This document shows positions 1-8,685 of a stretch of 33,419 nucleotides of DNA, in pieces. The stretch is from Candidatus Martarchaeota archaeon (GTDB lineage: Archaea > Micrarchaeota > Micrarchaeia > Micrarchaeales > Micrarchaeaceae). A program made the position numbers and the translations under genes. Numbering within the stretch: position 1 is the stretch's first letter; the number at the start of each line of letters is the position of its first letter. The notes beneath the pieces are model-generated. The model saw nothing but the letters and a program-made list of their open reading frames with translations. It was not told where the DNA came from and made no database searches. The stretch spans positions 1-33,419 of the forward strand of contig JAMCSF010000012.1 in the NCBI GenBank assembly GCA_023380795.1, written 5' to 3'.

Positions 1-756
1 CTGTCGTCTGATCCTTCGATGGAAAGGATAATACTGCCTAGGCTGGCGTTGACGACTGCGGAGTACCTAGCTTACAAGGAAGACATGCACGTCCTGGTGA
101 TACTTACAGACATGACAAACTACTGCGAAGCTCTGAGAGAGATATCGGCGGCAAGGCAGGAGGTTCCAGGAAGAAGGGGCTTCCCCGGATACATGTATAC
201 GGACCTTTCGACGATATACGAAAGGGCGGGGAAGATAAGAGGCAGAAAGGGCTCAATAACGCAAGTGCCTATACTCACTATGCCGGGAGACGACATAACA
301 CACCCGATACCTGACCTCACTGGCTATATAACCGAGGGCCAGATAGTGCTGAGCAGGGAGCTTTACAGGAAGGGCATATACCCGAACGTAGACGTCCTGC
401 TGTCCCTTTCCAGGCTAATGAACCAGGGAATAGGCAAGAACAGCACCAGAGAGGACCACAGGGGCGTGGTGGATCAGCTTTATGCTGCGTACGCAAAGGG
501 CAAGGACCTCAGAAGCCTCACTGAGATAGTTGGAGAAGAAGCGCTCAGCCAGGGGGACAAGGCATACCTGAAATTCGCGGACCTGTTCGAAAGCAAATTC
601 GTGAACCAGGACTATTACGAGGACAGAACCATAGAAAAGACCTTGGAGCTCAGCTGGGATCTGCTGTCAAACATAGACAGGAACGACGTCAAGAGGGTCA
701 AGGAGGAATACATAAAGAAATACGGAAAGTGGGAAGAGAAGAATGGCCCAAAGTAA
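1..756 (+). CDS. atpB: A/V-type ATP synthase subunit B, C-terminal part (5' end outside window)
   Basis: Frame open from base 1; translation contains [72 protein letters not shown], characteristic of archaeal ATPase B subunit; followed directly by atpD. Confidence 0.97.
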   Translation: MSSDPSMERIILPRLALTTAEYLAYKEDMHVLVILTDMTNYCEALREISAARQEVPGRRGFPGYMYTDLSTIYERAGKIRGRKGSITQVPILTMPGDDITHPIPDLTGYITEGQIVLSRELYRKGIYPNVDVLLSLSRLMNQGIGKNSTREDHRGVVDQLYAAYAKGKDLRSLTEIVGEEALSQGDKAYLKFADLFESKFVNQDYYEDRTIEKTLELSWDLLSNIDRNDVKRVKEEYIKKYGKWEEKNGPK

Positions 757-1375
757 CATAAGGACGACGAGGCTAGAGCTCATAAGGACGAGGGCCCGCA
801 TAAAGGTAGCAGCCAAGGGGCTCAATCTGCTCAAGATGAAGAGATCGAGCCTCGTGCTTGCCTTCTTCGAAATGGCCAGGCAAATAAAGCTGATGCGAGG
901 CAACATGCTCGAGAGCGTAAGGCTCGCTGCAGACTCGGTAAAGATAGCGGACATTATGGCAGGAAGGATAACGATGGAGCGCATCGCAGCCGAAAATGCC
1001 GAAGCCTCGGCAAGGGCTTCATCAAAGAACATAATGGGTGTCAAGATACCTGATCTTGAGGTAAGGTCAAACGGGGCAGAGGATGCAGGCTATTCTGTGA
1101 TATCGATGCCGGCATCTGTGTTCGACGCAAAAAGGAGCTATGAGAACCTGTTCAAGCTGCTAATAGAAGTTGCTGAAAAGGAGAATGCCCTGCGCCTTCT
1201 GCTTTACGAAATAGAAAAGCTCAACAGGAGGAGCAATGCCATAGAGAATGTGGCAATACCCAAGCTTAAGGAAAAGGCGTCTTACATAAAGCAGAGGCTT
1301 GACGACATGGAAAGGGACCAGATAGTCTCTATAAAGTACATAAAGGGAAAGCTTGAGAGCGGGGGCGAAACCTGA
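743..1375 (+). CDS. atpD: A/V-type ATP synthase subunit D
   Basis: 210 aa; N-term [34 protein letters not shown] typical of subunit D; overlaps the end of atpB. Confidence 0.95.
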   Translation: MAQSNIRTTRLELIRTRARIKVAAKGLNLLKMKRSSLVLAFFEMARQIKLMRGNMLESVRLAADSVKIADIMAGRITMERIAAENAEASARASSKNIMGVKIPDLEVRSNGAEDAGYSVISMPASVFDAKRSYENLFKLLIEVAEKENALRLLLYEIEKLNRRSNAIENVAIPKLKEKASYIKQRLDDMERDQIVSIKYIKGKLESGGET

Positions 1376-1557
1376 TGCGAAGCAATTATACTATGGACAA
1401 GATCATGCACAAACAGCACAAGCTCAGGATTACTGAAGAGGGCAGCGTGGCTATAATGAGATTCCAGAAGATAATGTATGCGGTAATGGCAATAAACATA
1501 GCGCTTGCGGTGTTCGCTGTGCTGGCGCTGATGCTGATGTCAGGGGTAATAAAATGA
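1375..1557 (+). CDS. small single-TM protein within the ATPase operon
   Basis: 60 aa; start overlaps atpD stop (TGATG) and stop overlaps next ORF start (ATGA); one hydrophobic helix IMYAVMAINIALAVFAVLALMLMSGVI. Confidence 0.65.
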   Translation: MRSNYTMDKIMHKQHKLRITEEGSVAIMRFQKIMYAVMAINIALAVFAVLALMLMSGVIK

Positions 1558-1883
1558 GCGATATTTCAACATTGGAAAAAATAAAAGAAAGCGAAGATTC
1601 ATATTCAAAGGCCATCGAAAAGGCCAAAGCAGAAGCAGAAGCCATAGTAAAAAACGCCCGCGCACAGGCAGAAATAATACTCCACGATGCCACGGGGCGT
1701 TCCAACGAGCAGGCGGACTCGATAAAAGTCGAAGCGCTGAAGGAAGCCAAGAAAAGCTCAGAGGAGCTCATAAAGGTGCAGCAGTCAAAGGTTTCTTCGC
1801 TTAAGGACATATCCAAGGACGAAGCCCTTGCGGCATTTGCCGAATCTGTTTCGGAATATTTCGGGATTGGAAGAAAGAAGTAA
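1554..1883 (+). CDS. coiled-coil A-ATPase H-subunit-like protein
   Basis: 109 aa, Ala/Lys/Glu-rich helix (KAIEKAKAEAEAIVKNARAQAEIILHDA) immediately upstream of atpI, as for AhaH. Confidence 0.75.
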   Translation: MSDISTLEKIKESEDSYSKAIEKAKAEAEAIVKNARAQAEIILHDATGRSNEQADSIKVEALKEAKKSSEELIKVQQSKVSSLKDISKDEALAAFAESVSEYFGIGRKK

Positions 1884-1895
1884 AATGGTGCGACA

Positions 1896-3836
1896 ATGTT
1901 GCTGAAGCCTGCAAAGATGTCAAGGGAACGCATAATCATATCTAGGGAGCACCGCCAGGCGGTTATAACTGCTCTCCACGATCTTGGCGTCATGCAGATA
2001 GAGCAGCTTCCAGAGAACGTAGCAGAGGTCCTGAACAAGAGCGACGATCTGGGCTACAAGCAGATAAGCGACTACGACCAGAAATTCAGGAGCCTCGAAT
2101 CAATGCTTTACAAGTACGAGCCAAACGAAAAGTATTCCATGGAAGACACGGCAGAGCTGATGAAGAAGGCCGATTCCATAGCAATAACAGAAAGGGTAAC
2201 ACAGATAACAAGGGAGATGGCATCTGTCGAGGCGGAGCTCAAGGAGCTCAGGGACACGCTGAATCTTTTAAAGCGCATGCCACACACGAGGCACGATCTC
2301 GCGATATTCGGCACAGGCAAGATTGCATCATTTCTGGTGGAGGGCAGGGACCTCCAGAAATTCAATTCCGAAGCGCACAAAGCAATAAAGGAGTGCGTAC
2401 TTCTCAAGGGGGAATATTCTACAATAGCTAGCATAAGCAGGGACGCCGAAAAGGAATTCGGCAACTATGTCAAAGGGATGAAGCTTTCTGTAGAGGCAAT
2501 ACCAAAAATGTCCGGCCCAGTCTCCGCAAACGAAAAGCTGATAGAATCTAGGATATCTGAATCCGAATCAAAATACGAAGCGCTAAAATCAGAGCTTACC
2601 AACATATCCGAAATACATTATCCGCTAGTAAGCGCAATACGCGAGCAATTGGACCTGGAGATGGAAAAGCTCGACATAGTGTCTAAGTTCGGCTTCGGTA
2701 TCAACGTCATTGCGATCGAGGGCTGGGTTCCGGAGGACGACCTCCACAGACTGAAATCCACGCTCAAGCGCATAACCGAAGACTGCTACATAATGGAGAA
2801 GCTCCACACCAAAGAGCTTCCGCCTACAAAGCTTTCCAATCCTGTCACAGCTAGGCTTTTCGAGTTTTTCATAAGGTTCTATTCGCTGCCCAAGAGCGAC
2901 GAGTTCGACCCTACGCTAATATTTGCTGTCGTGTTCCCGATATTCTTCGGCTTCATGATAGGCGACGTGGGCTACGGCGCCGTGATGCTTCTCGGCTCGA
3001 TATGGCTGCTCCGCAGGCTAAAACATCCGCCGAAAAAAAGCCACATACCAAAGGCAATAAGCAAATTCGTCAACACTATAATAAGCAACAACGGCCTCAC
3101 TGTACTGGCAAAATCAATAATGCCGGGGGCTGTTATAGCGATATTTCTGGGCGTTATATTCAATGAATACTTCGGTTTCCAGCTGCCGTATACTGCGATA
3201 TTCAACGTGGAGACGGGATTGCCAACGCTGCTGCTTATATCCGGATGGATAGGCGTTGCAATGGTGTCGTTCGGGTTCATTCTTGGGTTCCTCAACAATC
3301 TCGCGATAGGGCGCAAGAAGCATGCAGCCGGAAGGATTGGCTGGCTCATGGCCGCATGGGGCATAGTCATATTCGGCCTTGCCGTGCTCCACAAGCAGCC
3401 TCTTTGGTTCCCCAACTATCCGGTAGTGCTTGCCTACTTCCTGCTTATCGGCGGGATAATAATGTTCCTTGTAACAGAGGGTTTCGAATCGCTGATGGAA
3501 TTGCCCTCTCTCATAAGCCACATCCTCTCATATACTAGGCTCATAGGCATACTGCTTGCGTCTGTAATACTAGCGCAGGTCATAGACTTCATATTCATGC
3601 ATTCGCTGACGCATTCGATACCCCTTGCGATACTGGGCATAGTGATACTCATAGTGGGCCAGCTGTTCAACATAGCAATAGCGCTCTTTGAGCCCGGCAT
3701 ACAAGGTGCAAGGCTTATATACGTTGAATTCTTCTCAAAGTTCTTCTCAGGAAACGGGAGGGAGTTCAGGCCATTCGCGAGCAGAAGGCAGCGCACAATA
3801 AATACGGTAGAAGAAGAACAGCTTATACAACGCTGA
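1896..3836 (+). CDS. atpI: A/V-type ATP synthase subunit I
   Basis: 646 aa; N-terminal coiled-coil cytosolic half, C-terminal multi-TM half with FFGFMIGDVGYGAVMLLGSIWLLRR and ISHILSYTRLIGILLASVILAQVI motifs. Confidence 0.95.
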   Translation: MLLKPAKMSRERIIISREHRQAVITALHDLGVMQIEQLPENVAEVLNKSDDLGYKQISDYDQKFRSLESMLYKYEPNEKYSMEDTAELMKKADSIAITERVTQITREMASVEAELKELRDTLNLLKRMPHTRHDLAIFGTGKIASFLVEGRDLQKFNSEAHKAIKECVLLKGEYSTIASISRDAEKEFGNYVKGMKLSVEAIPKMSGPVSANEKLIESRISESESKYEALKSELTNISEIHYPLVSAIREQLDLEMEKLDIVSKFGFGINVIAIEGWVPEDDLHRLKSTLKRITEDCYIMEKLHTKELPPTKLSNPVTARLFEFFIRFYSLPKSDEFDPTLIFAVVFPIFFGFMIGDVGYGAVMLLGSIWLLRRLKHPPKKSHIPKAISKFVNTIISNNGLTVLAKSIMPGAVIAIFLGVIFNEYFGFQLPYTAIFNVETGLPTLLLISGWIGVAMVSFGFILGFLNNLAIGRKKHAAGRIGWLMAAWGIVIFGLAVLHKQPLWFPNYPVVLAYFLLIGGIIMFLVTEGFESLMELPSLISHILSYTRLIGILLASVILAQVIDFIFMHSLTHSIPLAILGIVILIVGQLFNIAIALFEPGIQGARLIYVEFFSKFFSGNGREFRPFASRRQRTINTVEEEQLIQR

Positions 3837-3918
3837 AAGCCATAGCCAAGCCTTCCCCCTGTATTGCACATCACATTTTTGGCTAATTGGCCTATGTGGC
3901 GATGATTGCGCTTATCGC

Positions 3919-4443
3919 TCAGGTTACCTTCTCCAGTACTGTGCCTGATATCGTGTGCGGAAAGCCGGTCTGTATATCGGTGTAGTTTATCAGCACGTAG
4001 CCCCTAAAAATAGCCCCAGGATTTCCAGTGAATACCGTATCATTGGACCAGCACTGAAGCTCTTCTGTGCTATTGCCGCTTACTGTGACGTTTGACCCTA
4101 TCTGCAAATCTATGCCGTTAGGGAAATAAACCATATGGCTGAGCGACGCGTTCGAATTGCAGCCTATTGCAGTTATGTTTATCGGAGAGCTAGTCGACTG
4201 CTGCATGTTTATTGTCAGCATTCCGTTGCTGCTGAGCGTGCTGAATATGCAGCTGAAATCAGCCGGGAATATGCAGCTTGTGCTGACGAAGGAGCTCGGG
4301 TTGAACAAGCCGAGCTCAAAGAGCACCCCGAGCGCAATAGCAATTATCAGTATTGCCCACCCGTACGTTATGAGGTATTCCATGGCGCTTTGGCCTTTGG
4401 CTCCTCTATTATTTTCCGTAACGTTTGCAGGTTCCATAAACAC
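3919..4443 (-). CDS. archaeal pilin-like protein with class III signal peptide
   Basis: 174 aa; GAKGQSAMEYLITYGWAILIIAIALGVLFELGLF matches the class III (Q-S-x-x-E-Y/F) prepilin motif. Confidence 0.8.
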   Translation of the reverse strand: MFMEPANVTENNRGAKGQSAMEYLITYGWAILIIAIALGVLFELGLFNPSSFVSTSCIFPADFSCIFSTLSSNGMLTINMQQSTSSPINITAIGCNSNASLSHMVYFPNGIDLQIGSNVTVSGNSTEELQCWSNDTVFTGNPGAIFRGYVLINYTDIQTGFPHTISGTVLEKVT

Positions 4444-4479
4444 ACAAATAAAGTTCTCAGCAAAAAGCTAAATTACTTG

Positions 4480-4496
4480 AGCGGCGGGCAAACTCC
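4480..4496 (+). repeat. left arm of inverted repeat AGCGGCGGGCAAACTCC
   Basis: Reverse complement matches 4737..4753 at 16/17 positions (first 13 nt perfect). Confidence 0.9.
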
Positions 4497-4523
4497 TTGT
4501 AGCAAGCCCAATACGAGCTGCCT

Positions 4524-4751
4524 TCAGTATTTTATTCTTGAGAGCTCTATCTCGCATCCAACCACAGGCTCTTCAATGCCGAAGGCGTTCAGTATTTTTG
4601 GGTGCACTTCCCCAACCACCCCTATCTCCTCGCCTTTTGAGGTTATCTTGGCGCATCTTCCCGGAATGAATTCCGCTCCGGAGCCCTCTTCAAACCCTAT
4701 CTCGATCCCCATTGAAGCCATTGCCGATATTATTACGGATTTTGCCCGCCG
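4524..4751 (-). pseudogene. pheT: C-terminal segment of pheT, downstream of an in-frame TAG
   Basis: Same frame as 4752..6170 (next codon starts at 4751): CGG CGG GCA AAA TCC GTA ATA ATA TCG GCA ATG... = RRAKSVIISAMASMGIEIGFEEGSGAEFIPGRCAKITSKGEEIGVVGEVHPKILNAFGIEEPVVGCEIELSRIKY, typical PheT C-terminal core. Confidence 0.85.
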
Positions 4752-4753
4752 CT
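4737..4753 (-). repeat. right arm of inverted repeat AGCGGCGGGCAAAATCC, including the AG of the in-frame TAG
   Basis: Minus-strand sequence matches 4480..4496 at 16/17 positions. Confidence 0.9.
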
Positions 4754-6170
4754 AATCAGCCTTGGAATGCTCGGATACGAAGGCGAGTGCTTTCCTCTCC
4801 TCGGCTTTTCCCCCTGCTACGCTAAAGGCATCTCCTATCTCGAACATGCGGTACGGCATCTGTTCCGACGCCGAATCACGCAAGTTGTTGATGAGCGACG
4901 GCAAAATGCTGCTTCGCATTATGCTTATGTTCTCGGTTTTCGAGTACCTTATGTTGACTACTTTTTCCATTTCCGGCTCCTTCCCCATCATCTCAAATTC
5001 GGCATTCTCGTTGGTAAGGTAATTGTTGTACGCTTCCGTATACCCTAGGCCGAGCATGATCTCTGTAAGCTTGTCGGCAAAGAGTGTGAATGCGGTTTCG
5101 CTTCCTGCATTAACGCTCGATACAGGCCTGGATTTTACGGAATCGTATCCGTATGCGAAGACAAGGTCCTCGTAAACATCCTGTTCATTGAATACGTCGT
5201 AGCGATACGGAGGCACAGCCACAGAAACTAAGTTTTTTGCCTCTTCCAAAACAAGGTAGCCGCTTCTTACCGCAAGCCTTTTTATGTCGGCGTCGTTTGC
5301 CTTGTAACCAAGCACCCCATAGAATCCGGAAGCCTTTATCTTTATGATGCGCCTGTCAAGCTTCGGGTATTCGCCGCTTGCTCCGTTTGCGGAGACTACC
5401 TTTACAGAATAAACTTTGGCTCCGGCGTCTATAAAACTGCATGCGAACATGTCTGCCGCTTTGGATACAGTTTCTGAATCGGTTCCGGTGAAGTCTATGA
5501 AAAGAGATTTCGTTTTTACAGTTACCTTGGTCTTTTCGGAATTAGTTATCGGTATAAGGGATATTGTCGTTGCCGAATCCCTAAGAAAAGGGTAAAGCTG
5601 CCGGCTTCCCATTTCTGCCGCAATGGTATTTGCATATGCTATGCCTTTCCTGTTTTCCTTAATTACGTCTTCAAATTTCATATCTTCGCTTTCCCCTAGC
5701 GGTGTTATGCTTCCATCGTAAGCAGCGTCATAGACCAGATTCCCTTCTATTGCCGAAAGGTCATGTATGCCCATGGCAAGCTTCTTCCTGTTTCTGCCGA
5801 GAGTGCCGCCTATTTTCTCCGAGAAGTTTATCAGATATTTCAGCGAGGCCTCAGTGAAAGAAACGTCTTTCACCACAATGCCTGCTATATCGGGCCTGAC
5901 CCTGCCAACATTCTTGCCTACGCTTATGGAAATGCCGCTGTCTCCGCTTACTTCATAGCTTCTTGGCTTGCGCACGCCTTCGTGGAGCGCAAGCTGTCTT
6001 GCCAACCCTACTATGTCCAGCATGTCGGACCTGTTCGGGGTAATATCAACGGTTATATCGCCGTCGGCATCGCGCTCCACCTCCATGCCTATTTTGGGTA
6101 TGGTGTCCTCGGGTTTTGAAAGCCCCGACTCTTTGACCAGGTCCTTTTTAACAAACGTTATCGTTGCCAT
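4752..6170 (-). CDS. pheT: phenylalanyl-tRNA synthetase beta subunit, N-terminal ~86% (ends at in-frame TAG)
   Basis: 472 aa: KIGMEVERDADGDITVDITPNRSDMLDIVGLARQLALH, VPPYRYDVFNEQDVYEDLVFAYGYD, ENISIMRSSILPSLINNLRDS; directly downstream of pheS. Confidence 0.93.
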   Translation of the reverse strand: MATITFVKKDLVKESGLSKPEDTIPKIGMEVERDADGDITVDITPNRSDMLDIVGLARQLALHEGVRKPRSYEVSGDSGISISVGKNVGRVRPDIAGIVVKDVSFTEASLKYLINFSEKIGGTLGRNRKKLAMGIHDLSAIEGNLVYDAAYDGSITPLGESEDMKFEDVIKENRKGIAYANTIAAEMGSRQLYPFLRDSATTISLIPITNSEKTKVTVKTKSLFIDFTGTDSETVSKAADMFACSFIDAGAKVYSVKVVSANGASGEYPKLDRRIIKIKASGFYGVLGYKANDADIKRLAVRSGYLVLEEAKNLVSVAVPPYRYDVFNEQDVYEDLVFAYGYDSVKSRPVSSVNAGSETAFTLFADKLTEIMLGLGYTEAYNNYLTNENAEFEMMGKEPEMEKVVNIRYSKTENISIMRSSILPSLINNLRDSASEQMPYRMFEIGDAFSVAGGKAEERKALAFVSEHSKAD

Positions 6171-6174
6171 TGCA

Positions 6175-7686
6175 TCACAGCCTGAGCGGCTTGCGCCTCC
6201 TCAGCCAGCCTATGTCGTTCTTGTACAGCTCGCTCAGCGAGCTTATGCCCAGATATTTGAACATCAGCCTGTCGAGCCCTGCTCCCCAAGCTATAACGCG
6301 CATGTCGGTGCCTAGGGCTTTGGTTATCTCCTTTCTTATTATTCCGCCGCCGCAGAGCTCTATCCAGTCGCCGTGCTCCTCGTCATAATAGCTGGCTTCC
6401 AGGCCAGGCTCGACGAACGGGAAGTACGAGGGCTTGAACTTGACCTTGAATCCAAGCCCTTTGTAAAACTGCTCAAGCGTGCCCTTTAGGTCTGCGACGC
6501 CCAAGCCTTTGCCTATTATTATGCCGTCAAGCTGGTGGAGCTCAGCCAGGTGCTTGTAGTCTATGCTCTCGTTCCTGAAAACCTTGCCTATGGAGAAAAG
6601 CTTTATCGGATACTCGAGTTCGCTTGAATTTCCATATTCCCTTATGTTGTGGGCCGAAACGCTTGTCGTGTGCGTCCTGAGCACCGGCTGAAACGATATT
6701 TCGTCGTTCCAGCTCTTCCATCCCTTTTTGTGCATCCTGGCCACACTTTTCAGGAGCTCCTTCTCTGCAATACCAAATATATCAGGGTTCGACAGGAAGA
6801 ACGTGTCCTGCATCTCGCGGGTGGGATGGTCCTGAGGCGAAAAAAGCGCATCGAAATTCCAGAAAGATGATTCTATCATCGGGCCAGCCGTCTCTATGAA
6901 GCCCTGGCTCACCCACATGCGCCTTACAAGCTCCATAAACTCCTTCATCGGGTGCCTTCTAGCTGGATAAGCATCTGCCACTGGCGCCTCCACGTCGTAC
7001 GGCCTGAACCCGGAATCCGTCCATATCCTGGATTTTATTATGTCTCTTGTAAGCTGCCCTATCCAGTTTCCGGCTTTTTCCCCTGAAAGCATCTCAATGC
7101 CTATGTCGGTTATTGATATTAGGGATATCTTGGATTTCGGCTTTATCTGCACAAGTTTTCTGTGCTCCAGCTCCTTGGCAGTATTCCTTATTTTTTCCAT
7201 TTCTGCATTGCCGACATAGGCTATATTGTCTGCTCCTCTGCCGGTTTTTGAAAGGAGCACCCCGAGCACGCTTTTCTGATCATAATCGCTTCCGATGGCC
7301 TTTCTGCCCTTTTCGGTTATTTGCAGCTTGCCATCCTTTATGTCGGCCCACCCATTCCTCTTTACCCATGCGAGCGCTATTCCGTTTATGTTTCCCTTGA
7401 GGTCTTTTGGGCCCTTTGCAAGCTCTGAAAGCAAAGCCTGCTCTGGAAACCCATCCGCATAGCCCAGCGCCTCAGGGCTGATCTCTATCTCGGCCCCATA
7501 ATCTATTGCAATTTCGACTCCTCCCTTGGACTTTAGGCTTTCAGAAGCCCAAAGGACCGCATCGCGACCGAGGCCAGTTCCTTCGCATATGCTTTCCACA
7601 TCTGCGCTCCCCTTGTCCTTGAGGAATGACAAAAGCTTGGATTCGTACTCATGCAATGCAAGCACCAAATTACCTGGATTTTGCAT
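6175..7686 (-). CDS. pheS: phenylalanyl-tRNA synthetase alpha subunit
   Basis: 503 aa; N-terminal winged-helix-like region, class II motifs HPMKEFMELVRRMWVSQGF, IDYKHLAELHQLDGIIIGK, FKPSYFPFVEPGLEASYYDEEHGDWIELCGGGIIRKEITKALG. Confidence 0.96.
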   Translation of the reverse strand: MQNPGNLVLALHEYESKLLSFLKDKGSADVESICEGTGLGRDAVLWASESLKSKGGVEIAIDYGAEIEISPEALGYADGFPEQALLSELAKGPKDLKGNINGIALAWVKRNGWADIKDGKLQITEKGRKAIGSDYDQKSVLGVLLSKTGRGADNIAYVGNAEMEKIRNTAKELEHRKLVQIKPKSKISLISITDIGIEMLSGEKAGNWIGQLTRDIIKSRIWTDSGFRPYDVEAPVADAYPARRHPMKEFMELVRRMWVSQGFIETAGPMIESSFWNFDALFSPQDHPTREMQDTFFLSNPDIFGIAEKELLKSVARMHKKGWKSWNDEISFQPVLRTHTTSVSAHNIREYGNSSELEYPIKLFSIGKVFRNESIDYKHLAELHQLDGIIIGKGLGVADLKGTLEQFYKGLGFKVKFKPSYFPFVEPGLEASYYDEEHGDWIELCGGGIIRKEITKALGTDMRVIAWGAGLDRLMFKYLGISSLSELYKNDIGWLRRRKPLRL

Positions 7687-8437
7687 AGGCGTATGCTATA
7701 AGTCCAGCTATCATTGCGGCTATTATTATATAGGAGAAAACGCCAAGGGCGTTGTAAACCCCTGTAAAGAAGCCGGTAACCTCGGCCGTGAGGCTTTCGC
7801 GCATTATGAATACAAGCGTGAACTTCGACAGCGGCTCGCCATCGAACCAGGAAAACTGCGTTGTGTTGGAGTAGCCGCTCGTGAAGTTGGCCACTGGCGC
7901 GTCAGGTATCGGGTATATAGCTGATATCTGCGACCCAGCTGGCAGTATTATCGTCAGTGTTGTGTTCGCGGGAAGAACTTCGCCGCTGGTCGCGTGCTCA
8001 AAATTGAACACGTTCTTATTGAACGAGTATACGAACTCCCTAGGTGCCGTTTGCTTGACGCTTGTGACGTTGTTCACATAGTAGCTCATTATGAGCTTGG
8101 CAACCCCCCCATCATATTGCGGAACTAGGGGTCCTGGCAGGTATTTGAAGTTGTAAACTCCACTCTTGGGGTTTATTATGTGCTGCACGAGAAGGGGCCC
8201 TATGAAGCCCTGCCATGTGCTTAGGGTCAGGTTAAGGGCTATCCTGTTGGTCTCGTACTGGTTCACCGAGCTGTTGCTGACGAAGACAGTAAGCACCTCG
8301 GTAACCTGGGCGCTGGTGTTCTTGTTGAGCGTAACGGTTGTGTTAAGATGGGTCACGGTATAAGAGCCGTAGCTAGAGCCCGCAACCGCAAAAAGCACCA
8401 GCAGCGCGCACGCGATAGCCGCAATCACCATTTTCAT
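7670..8437 (-). CDS. secreted/membrane-anchored hypothetical protein
   Basis: 255 aa; N-terminal signal-like helix (MKMVIAAIACALLVLFAVAGSSYG), N-x-S/T sequons, C-terminal TM (SYIIIAAMIAGLIAYAYAKSR); overlaps the start of pheS by 17 nt. Confidence 0.8.
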   Translation of the reverse strand: MKMVIAAIACALLVLFAVAGSSYGSYTVTHLNTTVTLNKNTSAQVTEVLTVFVSNSSVNQYETNRIALNLTLSTWQGFIGPLLVQHIINPKSGVYNFKYLPGPLVPQYDGGVAKLIMSYYVNNVTSVKQTAPREFVYSFNKNVFNFEHATSGEVLPANTTLTIILPAGSQISAIYPIPDAPVANFTSGYSNTTQFSWFDGEPLSKFTLVFIMRESLTAEVTGFFTGVYNALGVFSYIIIAAMIAGLIAYAYAKSR

Positions 8438-8569
8438 ATGACCACAACAGCATTATGGTTATATTATAGAGTGCTTAAATAACTTAGCCCGTGCTCCTTG
8501 GCTGTCCAGCAACATGTGCTGAAATTATCCTACAAATGCATACAAAACCGCGCAAGCCATAATCCTGAA

Positions 8570-8590
8570 TATCGGCGCTTCGTGCCGATA
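8570..8590. repeat. short inverted repeat TATCGGCGC-TTC-GTGCCGATA
   Basis: 7-bp perfect outer stem (TATCGGC/GCCGATA) plus a G-T wobble and C-G pair, just upstream of a TATA-like TTTAAATATA (8601-8610). Confidence 0.6.
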
Positions 8591-8599
8591 GATACAAAG

Positions 8600-8611
8600 C
8601 TTTAAATATAA
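8600..8611 (+). promoter_or_regulatory. TATA-box-like element for the TRAM gene
   Basis: ctttaaatataa located 75-85 nt before the ATG at 8686. Confidence 0.5.
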
Positions 8612-8685
8612 GCGCAGTCGCAATATTACTATATATGTAGTAAGGCAAAGAAATGAACCAAGCCTACATATGAGCAAAGATACAG

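Noticed and set aside
3245-3874. ORFs overlapping atpI (3245..3538 +, 3434..3874 -, 2972..3415 -)
   Set aside because: Shadow ORFs in alternate frames of a well-conserved gene.
4480-4753. Phase-variable invertible switch in pheT
   Set aside because: The segment between the repeat arms is already in the correct PheT orientation and frame, inversion would not remove the TAG, and no recombinase is nearby; kept only as an alternative under the inverted-repeat finding.
4524-4754. Pyrrolysine or other recoding of the pheT TAG
   Set aside because: TAG serves as an ordinary stop for at least two other genes in the window (19481-19483, 32070-32072), and no Pyl machinery is visible; damage, conversion or assembly error is simpler.
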